Below are positions 1 to 13,059 of a stretch of DNA of 64,000 nt, piece after piece; position 1 is the first letter of the stretch; each line of letters opens with the position of its first letter. The stretch is from positions 30,341 through 94,340 of the forward strand of contig VXCM01002828.1 in assembly GCA_014773175.1 (NCBI GenBank), read 5' to 3'. Both the position numbers and the translations under genes were made by a program. The notes beneath the pieces were generated by a model. The model searched no databases and was not told the origin of the DNA. It saw nothing but the letters and a program-made list of their open reading frames with translations. The stretch is from Lucifuga dentata. Its lineage: Eukaryota > Chordata > Actinopteri > Ophidiiformes > Bythitidae.

Positions 1-1529
1 ACGCACATTGAGAACACATTTCATTTTGTCATTCGTTTATGATTGGCAAGAACCTAGATCATATGTCAAACAGTTGCTATCATACAAGAAACACGTGATA
101 GCAAAATGCCATGCATGCCACAGAAACTGGCAATAGATATTTGTATTTCCCATGTATAACAAGTCCTGAGTTACATGCTCTGTGAATGTGTATGCATATA
201 ATGACCCTAAACTGCACTACCACAAGGAAACCAAGGCAACATGATTAATCAGTCCCCTCTGAGTTTAATTTCACTGAGAGCTCAAGTGTTTGTAAAGTCA
301 TGTACTGAATCTTCATCAGTCCCACAGGTTGAAAATTTACTTGTGGCGGTGGGCAGGCATGCCATGTATCCACATGTTAGTGTGTATGGCAGCAGTGTCG
401 CAGTTGTATTGTTTTAAAGGCTGGGTTGTCCTGCGATACCTGAACGGTCTTCATTTACCTGGGTGGGCTGCCCGAGTAAAGCCTATGTATGGGAAACACT
501 GTTCATACTGGATTGGCTATGGACTCCTTTCTTTAACCAATCCATCATGATATCACACAAAACGTTATTGTTGTTAACTCTCCACATCATACTGCATACC
601 TATGAGACATCAGATGCCTACAATTTCCCCAAAAAAGTATTTTTTAATGAAAATCATATTATTTTCATCTTTTTTGTCTTCATCATAGCATACCAGTGGG
701 CATACAAAAATATTTTCTTTATCTCATTTTATTTTCCTTAGCAGTTAATCCTAAACATCACTATGCAGGGCGCAAGTTATGAGGTGAATCCGGCCCTAAG
801 TGATGACATAAATCACATAACTGATATAGCAGTATAATAACACATAAACACTCTGTACACATAATATGTCAAATGATATATGCCTGGTGATCTCATTCGG
901 CAATGAAGACCTTGTTTATTCATCACTAGCTGATAATAAGAACAATAAATTATAGCATCCATTATCAAGATGCAGTATGATGCTTATATTGATGATAGTT
1001 TCTCTCAGCATTCATTCATATTCTGCTAAAGGAGTTATTGGCTTTATAAAAACGATGCCTTAAAAGGCCTTGACAATACAGCTTCCTCACTTTAAGCACC
1101 TCCAAACGTCTTTTAGTGCATTCTTACGAGGGTTTAATCATTCTGGAATGATTTTTGTCAACATCCCATTGACAAGCCTTTCCTCCCCACATTTTAATTT
1201 AAATGTTACAGATTGCTTTTACTATGTGTTTGTAGAATGCATTTAGACCCAGACAAGATACTGTGGGTAAGCATTCCAGTTGATTCTGTGCAATAACCAC
1301 GCTCTCCAGCTCTCTGGAGATTGATCGGTATCAGTCGCATGCCTGACAGCTCTAGGATTAAATCTCATTTAGCAGACCTGACAATTTAAGAATAAATGAA
1401 AAACAAGTGAGATAGACACAAGGAAAGAATGAGAAAAGTTGATAGATAAAAAATGGAGACAAAAAATCTCAACAGGAAGAATGGAGAGTGAAAGAAGGGA
1501 CAAATAACCATGACAAGTTGACATGTCAT
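1..1529. other. Anonymous AT-rich DNA, no gene seen
   Basis: No open frame here exceeds about 90 codons, and none resembles a known protein. I see no RNA gene, no terminal inverted repeats and no microsatellite. The composition matches the rest of the window. Confidence 0.6.
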
Positions 1530-1830
1530 TTAAAGGTATGTTACAATGGCAAGAAAAAGTTAGTAAACCACTTGGAATTACCTGGATTACTACATTTACT
1601 ACTCATCAAATGTGGTCTAATCTTCATCTAAGTCACATTAAGTGAAACAGAAAGTGTCATTACTGACAGAATCTGCTCTTGAGAGGAGCAGCTTCTGTCA
1701 GAACCATTGCCCAAACAAACAAATTTCAGAGGACCTTCTAAGAAGAACTGTAGACATACACACAGCTACAGAAGGTTCCAAATGCTTCTTTAAAACCTGG
1801 GTTTTCACAGTAAACCAAATTGGGTGGACT
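1530..1830 (+). mobile_element. Tc1-like transposon relic, 5' part only
   Basis: The stretch from ATGGCAAGAAAAAGTTAGTA through the cotton-like AT-rich leader resembles the 5' region of Tc1-type elements common in fish. About 160 bp further on, a reading frame matches the start of Tc1 transposase (separate entry). I see no matching right terminal repeat, so the element is truncated and its limits are approximate. Recognition is from memory of fish repeats, not from an alignment. Confidence 0.6.
1717..1815 (+). pseudogene. Tc1 transposase N-terminal fragment (relic)
   Basis: The frame reads KQISEDLLRRTVDIHTATEG, which fits the N-terminal helix-turn-helix start of Tc1-type transposases (usual form: K-x-LSEDLR-x-R-IVDLHKAG-x-GYK). 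This domain would bind the element's terminal repeats in the nucleus. After about 33 codons the similarity fades, and there is no DDE catalytic core downstream. The frame stays open to 1965 by chance only. It is a dead fragment. An alternative is chance similarity, but the run SEDL-RR-VD-H is long enough that I favour homology. Confidence 0.6.
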
Positions 1831-2929
1831 CTCCCACACACAACACACACCACCCTCTGGGATTCCGGCGCAGGGGATATTCTGAGTGGATGCTGTTGCA
1901 GCTTTCTCCATGTCTCTCTTAAAATGTGGAGCTCTAAAGAAGCAAATTTAGGTTTCCTTTGCTAATTTAGTTAGTAGTTTAGCTAAGTTTTGTTTTGCCG
2001 CCAGAGGAAGCATTATAAATTGTGGCTCTTAAATATGAAGCAACCCATTAACACACTGATCTTCATTGATGGGGTGTCTCCTTTATGCGAAACACCTCTT
2101 ACAACAACATGAGGGTAACCAAGGTCAAGGTCGATTTTATTAGTCTCCAAGGAGAAATTTGGCTTAGGCATCAAGGCTGCTGTTCCATATACACCCACAT
2201 CTATTCTACATTCAAACCTCAAGTACAGCTATACACACATCGTCATTAAAAAAAATAATAAATTAATTAAAAAATATATATATTATATGACATACATCAC
2301 CATCCAAGGCTGTTATATGACACAGTCACAGTACCTATAATAACAATTAATACAACATCATGTGGAATGGAATGGAACAACAATGTGCTGATTAATGTAA
2401 AGGAAGCTTTCTGAATGAGTTTAACTTATCACTGCATTATTTAGTGTGATGAGGTGTAGTTACCATGATTTTTTTTTTATTTATTTTTTTTTAATGAACT
2501 CTGTCCACTGTTTTTTGCAAATGTTATAAACGGAGGAAATAGGACTATTACTACTCTCCCTGAGAGGGGAAATGCTGCAAAAATCATCAAGAGAGCAATG
2601 GCAATGACGGAAATGTAAAAGAACACAGGGGGTAATAGTGAATCATCTGCAGAAATATTTAGAACTAAATTAAGTCTCATGTGTCTGCTATTAAAAAAAC
2701 AAACAAACAAAAAAAAACTGAACAACAACACACTTCAAGGTGTTCATTGAAGTAAAAATGGAAGAAAACCACTGCATTTTTCCACCGCACTTCCAGGAGT
2801 TCCTGTGAACAAATGACACAAAGGTTGAACTTTGGCATAAATGCACAATGCTTGAAAAAATGCACATTAATACCAAAACCTCATCCCATCTGTGAGGGAG
2901 CATCAGGATTTTGGGCTACTTTTTGGTCT
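1831..2929. other. Anonymous DNA between two transposon relics
   Basis: There is an AT-rich run around 2248-2290 (TATATA) and a T-rich tract near 2469-2492. No gene is supported; the short open frames look random. Confidence 0.55.
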
Positions 2930-2937
2930 CAGGGAAC

Positions 2938-4176
2938 CAGTGGTGGGCCGTGTATTTTACACCTAGGCCTTCAATGCTATCCTCCCACAATTAAACCACC
3001 TTCGAATAACCTCACCATGACACTAGGGCTATAGGCTGTAATCATTCGTCGTAACCAGCTCATATTCACAGTGACAGTAACCTTTATCGAGTGGAATAAA
3101 GCGATTTAACACGAGAATCAACACCTATGACAGTTACAACACACTAACAGCAGAGACATTAATAGGATGTAGCATTATTACACAGTATGACACAGTATGC
3201 TGCATCACAAATAGACATGGTATAGCCCAACTCAGTGTCATTACCAAAGAAACAAGAACAAACTCACAACAACCATCACATTTTCTCATATGACCAGCAA
3301 GCAAGCAAAAATGCTGTAAAACACAAATAACACAATCAAGATTCAACAGGATTCTCCAACAGATTCCAGCCACATAAAATCCATCAAACTTACCAAAGCT
3401 GCTCATCATCAGAAGACAGTCCATCCTCCTTTCTTTCTTTCTTTATATAGAGTTTAATGACATGGTTGTACAGTACATTGGTGCGTTTCAGTTCCAAAAT
3501 GTGAAAAAAAGCATTGCCAAGTAAATCCATTTCTTCTCTTCCTTCAGCCATTGTGCATTAAAAAACAACAGGACTAAATAAAAATCTAAACAAAAAAATC
3601 TAAAGCGCTAACATCTAAAAATCTAAACGGCAAGAAAGAAAGTTTAAATAAATCCTAGATAATGCTACGTTATGTGCTAGGTAGTTTTAGTCCAGTTAGC
3701 TAACCCTCTTCTTCTTCTGATGAATTTCTGGGAGGCTGCTCTCAACAAACTGGCCCTCCGATGACGTAGACCAAGGCCAGCTAGAAGGTCCTGACGTGTA
3801 AAAGAATACGCCCAACATGACAAACTCGAAATCTGATGGGTTAAAGAATATGACAATCAACAACATCGTCCCATTTGCTTGAACAGCAGAGGGGATTCAC
3901 TCGAGATTCTGAAGGCCTCAGGCTAGATTTTTTTACACGGACACAGCACAGGTGGAAAATCTGATTAAAAGCTCTAATTTGTATGAGCTAGGCCGGAAGC
4001 AGCACGACTGAGGGAGAGAGTACCGGTAGCAATGAAATGACGTTAATAAAAAACTGATGGGAACAAACTTTGTAAAATACATATAGCATTAAATTATAAA
4101 AAATATAATTTATTGATTCTGACAATCTCTGTAGGCCAGCAGAGAAGGCTTTGCTGGCCTTGACGGCACACCACTG
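2938..4176. mobile_element. hAT-type DNA transposon, non-autonomous
   Basis: The left end begins CAGTGGTGGGCCGT. The right end finishes ACGGCACACCACTG, the reverse complement of CAGTGGTGTGCCGT, so the terminal inverted repeats match at 13 of 14 positions. The flanks are CAGGGAAC (2930-2937) and CAGGGTAC (4177-4184), an 8-bp target duplication with one mismatch. An 8-bp duplication with CAGTGG ends is the hallmark of the hAT superfamily. The 1239-bp interior has no transposase-length frame, so the copy could only have moved in trans. The diverged duplication suggests an old insertion. Confidence 0.85.
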
Positions 4177-4184
4177 CAGGGTAC

Positions 4185-5569
4185 AATAAATTAACACTGC
4201 TTACATACAGTTTTAAGTGATTCAAAAAGAAGTATTTAGATAGTCATATCTTGGTCGCTACTTTGAGAAAAGTAGTTTAGTAGTTTAGCTGCTTCCATGT
4301 TTGTAATTTTGCCCTGACATGTTTTATAAAGTTCATAATCTTCCTCAATGAAAGCAGTAGAGCATTTCCCTCATTACTTTCCCAAAAAATTTATAGGAAC
4401 AGCTGATTAACATCAATATTTACATGATAGAATATGTCAAAATTTCATTTTTTAAAGTTAGTTTGACTTGAGATGTTAAATAAATCAGAAAATGTCAGGA
4501 TTTTACTTTCCTTTATCTTGTTTATGTCATACTAAGGTGTAGTTGGTGACCTAAGATTATGCTTTACTCATCCCCTCACTCCATCCAATAGCTCACCCTG
4601 TCTTGTTCACACACCCATGCACCCACCCACTTAAATTCACAAGTACATGGCAATAATAACCTGGCGCTGTTGGATCAGTTCTGACAGAGCTCTATGTAAT
4701 GTGCAAGCCAGATGAGAGCTTAGTGGTTGTCTGTTGGCACACTGGCTTTCTGTTCAGCTAATTCATTTACTAGCAAAAACTGTATATCATCACTCAAAGA
4801 CTCTGAGAATTCATGAAACAACCTTTCCAAGCTAGTCCCAAGCTGTGGGACCTCAGGTCTCAGGTCCATCTGACTTCTTCATTAGCTTTGTCTGTGTGGT
4901 TTAATTTTGCCCTGGCACCTATGACTCATCAATTGCTTGTACAGCAATGCAAAAGTAATTGTCAGACACATACAGTTTCTATGTTGCTGGGCAATAAGCA
5001 GCTTCCTGCCCAAATCTGTCAGAAAAGTGAAGGAACCCCTTGCCACTAGGGCATGGTGGGAGATAAAGCTGGTTCCCTGGAAGTCAGACCATAAAATAGC
5101 CACTGCCCACTCGTTGCTTTAAGAGGCAATCTACTGTTTTTCATAGAGAACGGTAACATAGACTTTTAGAATCAGTGAACTTAGTAACAATTAGTACTAA
5201 GTACTTAGTAAGTGATTTACTGCCTTTACAGTTAAATGCGTTACATTTTATATGTGTGTTTGCAAACTTTTAACAGCCTATCTATAGTCTACCTTCATTA
5301 ATACACTGAGGTCTATGTTTTGGAAACTTCAGTTGCACATGTCTTGCTCTTAAAATATAATTTTAATTAAGGGGAGGCAAACAAAACCATTTAAAATGTG
5401 CTTGTGTGTATGTGCTTCAAGTATTAAAAAGGTACTGACTCAATAACAGGCCATACAGCATAAATTTAAAACTATAAAATATTAATTACTTAAATCTCTT
5501 ATCTTGAATACATTTAAACCTGGAGGGAACTGAGAGAGACCATGATCCAACAGTCCTCAGATGTTGCTT
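4185..5569. other. Anonymous DNA, no gene seen
   Basis: Open frames around 4813-5122 occur on both strands, with no similarity I recognise and no convincing splice context. No repeat structure stands out. Confidence 0.55.
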
Positions 5570-5584
5570 TTTTTTTTTTTTTTN

Positions 5585-5629
<45 letters not shown>
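5570..5629. repeat. poly-T, N, then (CT)~22 microsatellite
   Basis: A T-run (5570-5583) is followed by a single N (5584) and a perfect CT repeat. The minus-strand poly-Arg/Glu frame through it is an artefact of the repeat. Confidence 0.95.
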
Positions 5630-5631
<2 letters not shown>

Positions 5632-6786
5632 CAATAGACTTCTACTGTGATTACATTGAAATAAGACGAGTAAAAACATGCACCATGTAAGTTCATTTTA
5701 CAGCAGTACAATATTGCAGAGATCATATTCTGCATCTATTTCTGTTACTATTGAAAATATGCCAAAAACATTTTATGCTGCAAAATCAACCTCATCATAG
5801 CTGCACATTGGTGGTATTGGGATGTTTTTAGCCTTATTTGTTAAGGTACAGCAACATCATGAATGTGACCCATGTCCAAGCATATATTTTGATCTTCCAG
5901 GTGCATGTCAATATCTGCATCAGGGCGAAACATAAAAATTAACTGATTGGTGTCTTAGTTTTTGAGAAATACAAACATCAACAAATGCCCTATATTTCAA
6001 TGTGAAAAAAAAGGAGACAACATGCATACACAGACAGACAGACAGCAGTGACATTATGGCATCCTTGGCGGAGGTAATGATTAGTGTTATGAAATGCTAT
6101 TCTTTAAAAAAATAAAATAAACTCACCCAGTTTTACACGCTGTCTGCATATGAAATTTTCCCTTCAGGCTTAATCAATTCTTTTATTGCATTTTAATAGA
6201 TGAGAAACTTGTCTGAGATTGTTTTTATCCATTTTCACATTTCAATTTCATAACCAAATAAAAACTAATTTGGCAAAGTAAATAACAAGCAAATCAATAA
6301 GTCTATCATAACAGTATAATTTCTTCTGTTTTGAGCTGGCATCTGCTGGTGTCTACCAGAAAACAATATGGCTGACACTAACTTCACACATAATCACTTT
6401 ATATACAGTACGTTTTTATTGTGAGCTTAAGCAATCTGGCTCATGCCTTGTCTAGTCTAGACTCATTCACTTAAACTGAAGCAGCAGAGTTCATTGATCC
6501 ATTTTCCAGTCCACAAAGCAGGTGTGACAGAGCAGCAAGTACATCTGTTCTCTTTACAGCTACAGAGTGTCACTACATGATGCTGCTGCATTTTACCATC
6601 CCAATAAAGTAAAAACTTATAAGCATTAAATTGTGCCAACATCCCATAAAATCCACAGCGAAGACATGGGCATGGGGTGTTTGTACACACAAAAACAATT
6701 GCACATGCACCCTTGCTCACATGGGGTCACATGATAGCATTGACTGGTTCTCAACACACACAAGCGCACACCAAAACAAGGCGTTT
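5630..6786. other. Anonymous DNA, no gene seen
   Basis: There is a short (CAGA)n run near 6030-6046. No coding, RNA or mobile-element signal could be supported. Confidence 0.5.
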
Positions 6787-6789
6787 TAA

Positions 6790-7152
6790 GGCCCTGTTCA
6801 CACTAATATGGATATTTTACAAAACGCATATTTTCCTCTGCGTTTTAGCCTCTAATCCACACACAAACAGTGTTTTAGGCCACTATAATGGGGAGTTTTA
6901 AAAATGGCTTCTAAAGTGCAGATTTCTGCTTTCTGTGTATCTGTGGACATGTAAAACGGAGCTTTTGGGAAACGATGACATCAGAACTAAACTCGCGCAT
7001 GTGAACTGTTGCTTTATGCAATATGCCAGCATGCGTTTGTAGCCGTTTGAGCATTCTCGTGTGGACAGAGATATTTTGTAAAACGATGCTTGTGTGGACA
7101 TTTTTTTTTTTAAACGGTGGGGGCAAATATCCATATTAGTGTGGGTTAGGCC
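6790..7152. mobile_element. Tourist/Harbinger-like MITE, 363 bp
   Basis: The left end reads GGCCCTGTTCACAC and continues into CACACTAATATGGATATTT. The right end carries the exact reverse complement of that 19-mer and closes with TTAGGCC. The flanks are TAA on both sides (6787-6789 and 7153-7155), the 3-bp TWA target duplication expected of PIF/Harbinger elements. A second inverted pair, ATTTTACAAAACG against ATATTTTGTAAAACG, lies just inside the ends. The interior has no transposase. Both termini and the duplication are intact, so this is a complete non-autonomous copy. Confidence 0.85.
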
Positions 7153-7155
7153 TAA

Positions 7156-8300
7156 AGCAGTACGTTGTCTTGTTTTGTTGTGTTGGCCTGATGTGCCTCT
7201 CTTTTCTTCTGAGTACTCAAATCATAGTGTTCCCTCTAGTGCTCTTCCCTGGCTCCTCTCACCCTTTAAACCTCTTCCCCACCCCCANCCCCACCCTGTA
7301 GGTATAGGGACTATAGCTAATGACAGATAGAGGTAATCAATGCACTGCACGACTCCTGCTAAGCTCTTCTAGCCTATTCTCATGCATTACTGGACCGTCT
7401 CCTTCATTACCTATTCAACCTCTTTGGTTCGCCGCATGGCTAATCCTTTCTTTAGCTTTCATCCCTCTCTTCTTCTGTCCACACCTCACTTTATCTCACT
7501 ATCCATTTCCCAGCTCCACTTCACTCCATTTCTATTTTACTGTAATACCCCACTTTTGTTGCAGCTCTTTGCAGTGTTTCACCTCACAGTGCAGTTTATG
7601 CCTGTGCCTTAAACTGTACCTGTATTTTTCAGTAAAGTTCCCAATTACAAATAGGACAGATTATGGGCACTTTATTAAATCTTAGATCAGCCTTATTATT
7701 AATGTGCTATCCTCATTTTTAGTTTAGCTCCTTTGTTGCTGCACAAGGATGCTGATGCAGTATTGGAATTGTGTAGAAGAGCTCTTTTTGTTTTTTTGTT
7801 TTTTTTTTTGTTTTTTTTTTTTTAAATCTGTCTGGAGCAGAATCTCAATGTCTTATCTGCCAAACTGTAGTTTAATGAAGTTCCCCAGAAGCCTGCAGAA
7901 AGGAAATACCCACACTGGACTCTCATAATCACTTTCTCTCTCTCTGTGCCTCATTAGATCCTTATCTCAATGCAGTGGCTGTCATCTGACTGTCATCTGT
8001 ATGCGTGTCTGTGTGTGTGTCTGTGTGCATAATTGTGTGAGGTTGCTGGTGTTTGTGTAACTCTGTGTGTGTTCACAGGCTTCGTGTGCTTTCACACATC
8101 ACAGCATGTGTATACTGTACGTATTTGTGTGGGTTATGTGTTTTTTGAGGAGGTTATACAATGTCTTCTGTCTTTGCTAATGGAATTAATACATTGGGGA
8201 GGGGCATTTAACATTTGTATCTTAATAATTTTTGCAACTTTGAGGAAAGCTGAAGATGTGTTTGGCAGCTGATAGTTGTGATGTGACTATGAATAGACAA
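7156..8300. other. Anonymous DNA with T-rich tracts
   Basis: A C-rich stretch with a single N lies at 7276-7297, a T-rich tract at about 7788-7823, and an interrupted TG-rich stretch near 8005-8070. The pyrimidine-rich frame at 7320-7685 (121 codons) has low-complexity composition and is not a credible gene. Confidence 0.5.
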
Positions 8301-8311
8301 AAGCACTATCT

Positions 8312-8335
8312 TGTGTGTGTGTGTGTGTGTGTGTG
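8312..8335. repeat. (GT)n microsatellite
   Basis: About 12 uninterrupted GT units, decaying into GTGCGCATGTGTGC. Confidence 0.95.
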
Positions 8336-8457
8336 CGCATGTGTGCATGCGTGTGCAGTAAAATTTGTCATTTGAATTCAGTGGTTAGAGTTGCATTATT
8401 GATTATTGACCCATACATGACATCAACTGCAGTAGGATCTATAATTGGGTATTGGAG

Positions 8458-8494
8458 CACACACACACACACACACTGGTGTGTGTGTGTGTGT
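8458..8494. repeat. Back-to-back (CA)n / (GT)n hairpin
   Basis: Nineteen bases of CA repeat (8458-8476), then TG, then sixteen bases of GT repeat (8479-8494). The two halves are complementary, so either strand can fold into a long stem with almost no loop. Confidence 0.9.
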
Positions 8495-8499
8495 GTATG

Positions 8500-10440
8500 T
8501 TTCAGTGCTATAACATAGAGTATTGTAATATTTAAATACATAACCTCTCTGAATCCATAGAAGTGTTAAAAAATAATTGCTTTGATGCGTATAGGTTTAT
8601 GTGTAGGCATAGGTTTGCATATATAGGTTTACTATTTTTAATAATTAAGGGTATAATTTGTGATCCAAATGTACACAAATGGGTTGCACCATTACTAAAA
8701 ATCCAAAAACAGATCATCATTAACATCCTCATTTATACAGGACTAATGGTTCCTGGGGGCATTGTTTGATTTAGGATAAATCTGTATTTCACTCAAATTT
8801 ACATTTCATACAAACTGTCAGATATTGCTCATATGACAATATTGAGCCTGCTGAAAGATAGAGCATCAAGATGGATTGAAAGATAGAACTTTTTTTTCTT
8901 ACTAGGTGCAGCAGAGCATGTTGTTCAGCTTGTAGCTTTACAAGCCTTCATTTAATGGAAATATACTGTATAATATACTGTATGTGGAGCTTAACAAGCA
9001 ACATCAAATGGGTTGAAGCTTGGTGTGCAATAATGTAAAATCTCAGCAGAAAGTAAAAACAAAAAAGACGAAAATGAACAGATAAATTATTTAGAGATAG
9101 GAAAAGAAAGAAACCGACACTTTTCGAACTCCCATTACAAACCTAATCTTAGTTTAAGATATCGTTACAGTTCTTTCTTTCTCTCTTTGGGACACACATA
9201 CACAGGTTGGCAGATAAATGGGTACATGCACTAATCCTACAATATAATCACAGTTTTCCCTTCTGCTGCACTATCACCATCTGGGTTTTCATCAGAGAGC
9301 AGTAAGGCATACACACTTGCATTGATGGCACTCAAAAACCGACACCTTGCAATGTTGGTTTCTACAGGTTCAAGGTATCCATGCTGTTTATCAGTGTTCA
9401 CAATCTGTTAGCTGGTACAGACCTCCTACGCAACTCTTCTCCAAATGCATAACAAACAGCCCAAACTGCAGCATGGACCATGTATTGTACCTCAACCAAA
9501 GCATGTGACTCAAACAAAGATGTATATTGAGACAAGGCTGGAATCATTTTTACTGTCCATGAGCAACTTACAAAACAGCCCACAATGAGTAAGATAGACA
9601 AATGCTCTAACATAGCAACGTTTTCTTCATGCAGCCTAATGCTTTACCTCAACTTCTAAACTAACTTTTTTTACCCTAACTTTTTTAACTTTACTTTTAT
9701 CCTAATTTTCTTTACTCAGACTTTCACCATGACTTTTTATCCATATTTTACCCGAACCTTTTTACCCTATTTTTATCCTATTTTGTATAACAAATTAATA
9801 TTATCCTGTTCACAAAGTCTGTGTTGTCTTGTTGGACTTTTTTTTTTTTTTTNTTTTTTTTTTTTTTTGTTTTGTTTTGTTTTTTTAGTTAAATTGCAAG
9901 CAGCTTATTTTATGACTATACTACTAATGTCAGGGCTTACCGAGACCACTTGGATACACACAATACAACTGACAGCCACACAGATGGATTCTAATAACTG
10001 GTTGTTTTTTCAGATAACTGAATTATTTTGTAAAAAAAAAAAAAGAAGACTATCAAATCAAAACAAAATTTTTAAAATTAAACCACTGTTACATTAATTC
10101 TGTGTCTTACTGGGAGCCACATATCCACATGCTTAATGTGGATGGATTCATTGTAGTCGAGCAGATATTACAGCACTCTCATATAAAGCTCTTAAGCTGA
10201 ATCAGACCGTAAATATGGACATTATTCACAGATCTGAAACACAGATGACAAGTTAAGGCTAAAAGCCACTATGTAAACACACAATATTTTCCACTAATGA
10301 ATGTCCTATGTCCTAAAGCAGTCATGGTGACTATACTATATTATCAGGATTAAATATAAAGGTGTGCATGGTAAACATACCACCCTCAATGAAGGCTCAC
10401 TGAGATAGATATGCTGCTGGTCTCCTCTGCATGTTTGAAT
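8500..10440. other. Anonymous DNA with poly-T gap
   Basis: A run of T with a single N at 9853 spans about 9839-9868, followed by GTTTTGTTTTG. A poly-A run lies near 10031-10043. No coding or RNA gene is supported. Confidence 0.5.
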
Positions 10441-10565
10441 GGTGTGTGTGTGTGTGTTGGAGTAGGTCTTTATTAAGCTATCATCACATAAAGAATGGCT
10501 GACTGAGATAACAGGAAAGAATATGAGATCAAGCTATAATAATGGGGAGAGGCCTGTTTTGTGTT

Positions 10566-10566
<1 letters not shown>

Positions 10567-10604
<38 letters not shown>
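10567..10604. repeat. Compound (GT)n(GA)n microsatellite
   Basis: A GT repeat (10567-10580) runs directly into a GA repeat (10581-10604). A shorter GT run sits at 10441-10457. Confidence 0.95.
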
Positions 10605-11045
10605 TGTGCCATATAAAATATGTGCGTCATATATGCACTGCTGCGGCTTTTCCAAGCTGTGGTTTAAAACACCACTGGAGTTATTGGTTTATTATTATAT
10701 TGTACATGAAATGAAATAATGAGGATAATTGTACTGATTTAAGCATGACATTGACAAGGATGATTTACATGAAATTATTTAAGTATTTAAGTGAAATGTA
10801 TAGATATATAATGCCTTTACTTCATACACCCCTTATCTCAACGATGGCATTAAAAATGGAAGCTAGCAAAATGAGATTGAAAAAAATATGGATATGTGTT
10901 TGTGGAATTGTGTTTGCTTTATCCTGCTGAGCTATCGCATCTGAAATGATTACACACAGAATGTAGTTCAATATAAATATCAGATATGAGGATGACATGC
11001 TTAGATGATAATAGTGAAATAAGAATGTGATGAGTGTGTATGTGT

Positions 11046-11070
11046 CTGTGTGTGTGTGTGTGTGTGTGTA
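11046..11070. repeat. (TG)n microsatellite
   Basis: About 12 TG units within a wider TG-rich stretch from 11034. Confidence 0.9.
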
Positions 11071-11799
11071 GGTACATGTGTGTGGGGGGCTGGTGAGTAT
11101 ATGCATTGCCCTAGACTGGAAGGATGAAATACTGATGGTATCACACACTGCTTCATGACTCACAAACTCGCCTATTTCAGAAAAGAAAATACTGAAGGTC
11201 CCAATTTATTAAATGAAGCTGCTGAGTCAAACTTTAAAAGATTAATTTAAAGCCACTTCATTAATGAAAAGAAATGCCCAATTATGTGTGTGTATTTTAT
11301 TGAAATATTGATGCCGTGACTTTGTTGTTTTTCTTTTTGCAATTTTGAAGAATTGAGTAACAGTCTTAATTCTGAAGTCTCCATAGAATTACATTAGTTT
11401 GTTTGTGCACCTGCAAACTACTTTCACTTAAAAAGTTGAGGTTATAACCTTGAAAAAAGTGTGTAAAATTAATAAATAAAAACATTGTTCGGATAACTCA
11501 TGCTCCCAGCATTATTTAGGAAATGAGACATTTAATTTTGAGTTCGTTTCTTGATGGAATCCTTTTGATTTATTTTTTTCTCTATTCCTCTTAAGCTGAC
11601 TTATTGATGTCTAATTATTTTTTTGCTTTTGTCTCAAGCCCCTAGTGATACAACAGCTGAAACTGCTCTCAATATCATAATGGGATATTACATATAAATA
11701 TATATATTTAAAAACAGATGCAAGAGTGAGCACATTTACAAAAACACAATTATAGATATTTATATTGATTTACTGTATATTTGTTTTTTACAACAACAA

Positions 11800-11806
11800 T
11801 GCACGC

Positions 11807-11839
<33 letters not shown>
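11800..11839. repeat. (CA)n microsatellite
   Basis: Imperfect GCACGCACACG leads into 14 uninterrupted CA units (11812-11839). Confidence 0.95.
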
Positions 11840-11946
11840 TTGCAGTACATGTTCTCCCAGAGGACTTAACCCTTCCCATCTTATTGATTAAATGATTTGA
11901 GTAACTAGAAGTAGGCAACAACTTAAACACAAGCTGAGAGAAAGCG

Positions 11947-11967
11947 TGAGAGAGACAGACAGAGAGA

Positions 11968-12010
<43 letters not shown>
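11947..12010. repeat. (GA)n microsatellite
   Basis: Interrupted (AGAC)/(GA) opening, then about 20 perfect GA units to 12010. It lies only ~110 bp from the CA array at 11.8 kb. Confidence 0.95.
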
Positions 12011-12015
<5 letters not shown>

Positions 12016-13055
12016 TTCAATGTATTCCATCAGAATGTCCCAAGAATAGTAGTGACCAAGTGACCATTAGATCAACGGACAATTTGTCCATTGCCTAAAT
12101 TTGTCCATTCAACTCGTACTTGTGGTTGAATACAGCACACATGCATGCTGTATGAACACAGTAATATGCAATAACATTCCAGTTTCCACACATTTGTCCT
12201 CTGACCTCAACATAAGACCACAACATCTAACAAAATCAATAAGGATAAAGGAATTACTGGCCACATTCTTGTCTTTTGGTGATCACGTTATTATCTCTCC
12301 CCCTTATATGTTTTTTCTTACTTTTTTTTTGCTTTCCCCTTTTATTCTCCCTTTCCCAACCTCCTCCTTCATTTAGCCTTCAACCTCTTCTTCCTTCTCT
12401 CTGTCCTGCTGCATCCCCTCATCTACTTTCTCTTCTTACTGAAACACATTAACGACAGTAATTGTGCCTAAGGCTGCTGTTATGCAGTAAACACATGATC
12501 ATTTTCTGCCATGTCCTGCTCTACCTTATTCTCATACATCAAACATGGCATGGGAATGTTACTTTCCGGCTTTGTTTCAGGAGCTTTATTACTACATTGT
12601 AAAATGGTTGTAAATAATGTAAAATGGTTTTAATATTGTAAAACCGTATGTCTTCACTGTTACTAAAAAAAACCAAAAAAAAAAACCTCTAAACTGTGGC
12701 TTCTACTGGCTTGTTGTTTAGGTCCTGTCTGTATTCATAATCCACTTTATTCTGTATGTATAATCCACATTCTGTCTTTAATAGAACATGAGAGTGTAAT
12801 GTAAATGAAAGCATAAATGTAAGTGAAATGGAAATTATGAAAGGGTTAGTAGTTATGAAGAATACAGTTTACAGTTTAGTTTTCATTTGGTGAAAACGTT
12901 GTCTTTCTTTTTTGCATTTTCTTTTTTTTCAGAGCTGTTGAAGGAGAAAATAAAGGACATAAGTGGAGAAAATATGGTAAGGGGAAGAAAAAATATGTAA
13001 AGAAAAATATATTTTATTTATTTATTTGAAACCAAATCAAACCAAAGGGTAAACA
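12011..13055. other. Anonymous DNA, no gene seen
   Basis: A pyrimidine-rich stretch (12296-12440) and poly-A runs near 12665-12685 are present. No gene is supported. Confidence 0.5.
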
Positions 13056-13059
13056 CTAT

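Noticed and set aside
5514..5735. Minus-strand frame with poly-Arg-Glu
   Set aside because: Pure translation of the (CT)n microsatellite.
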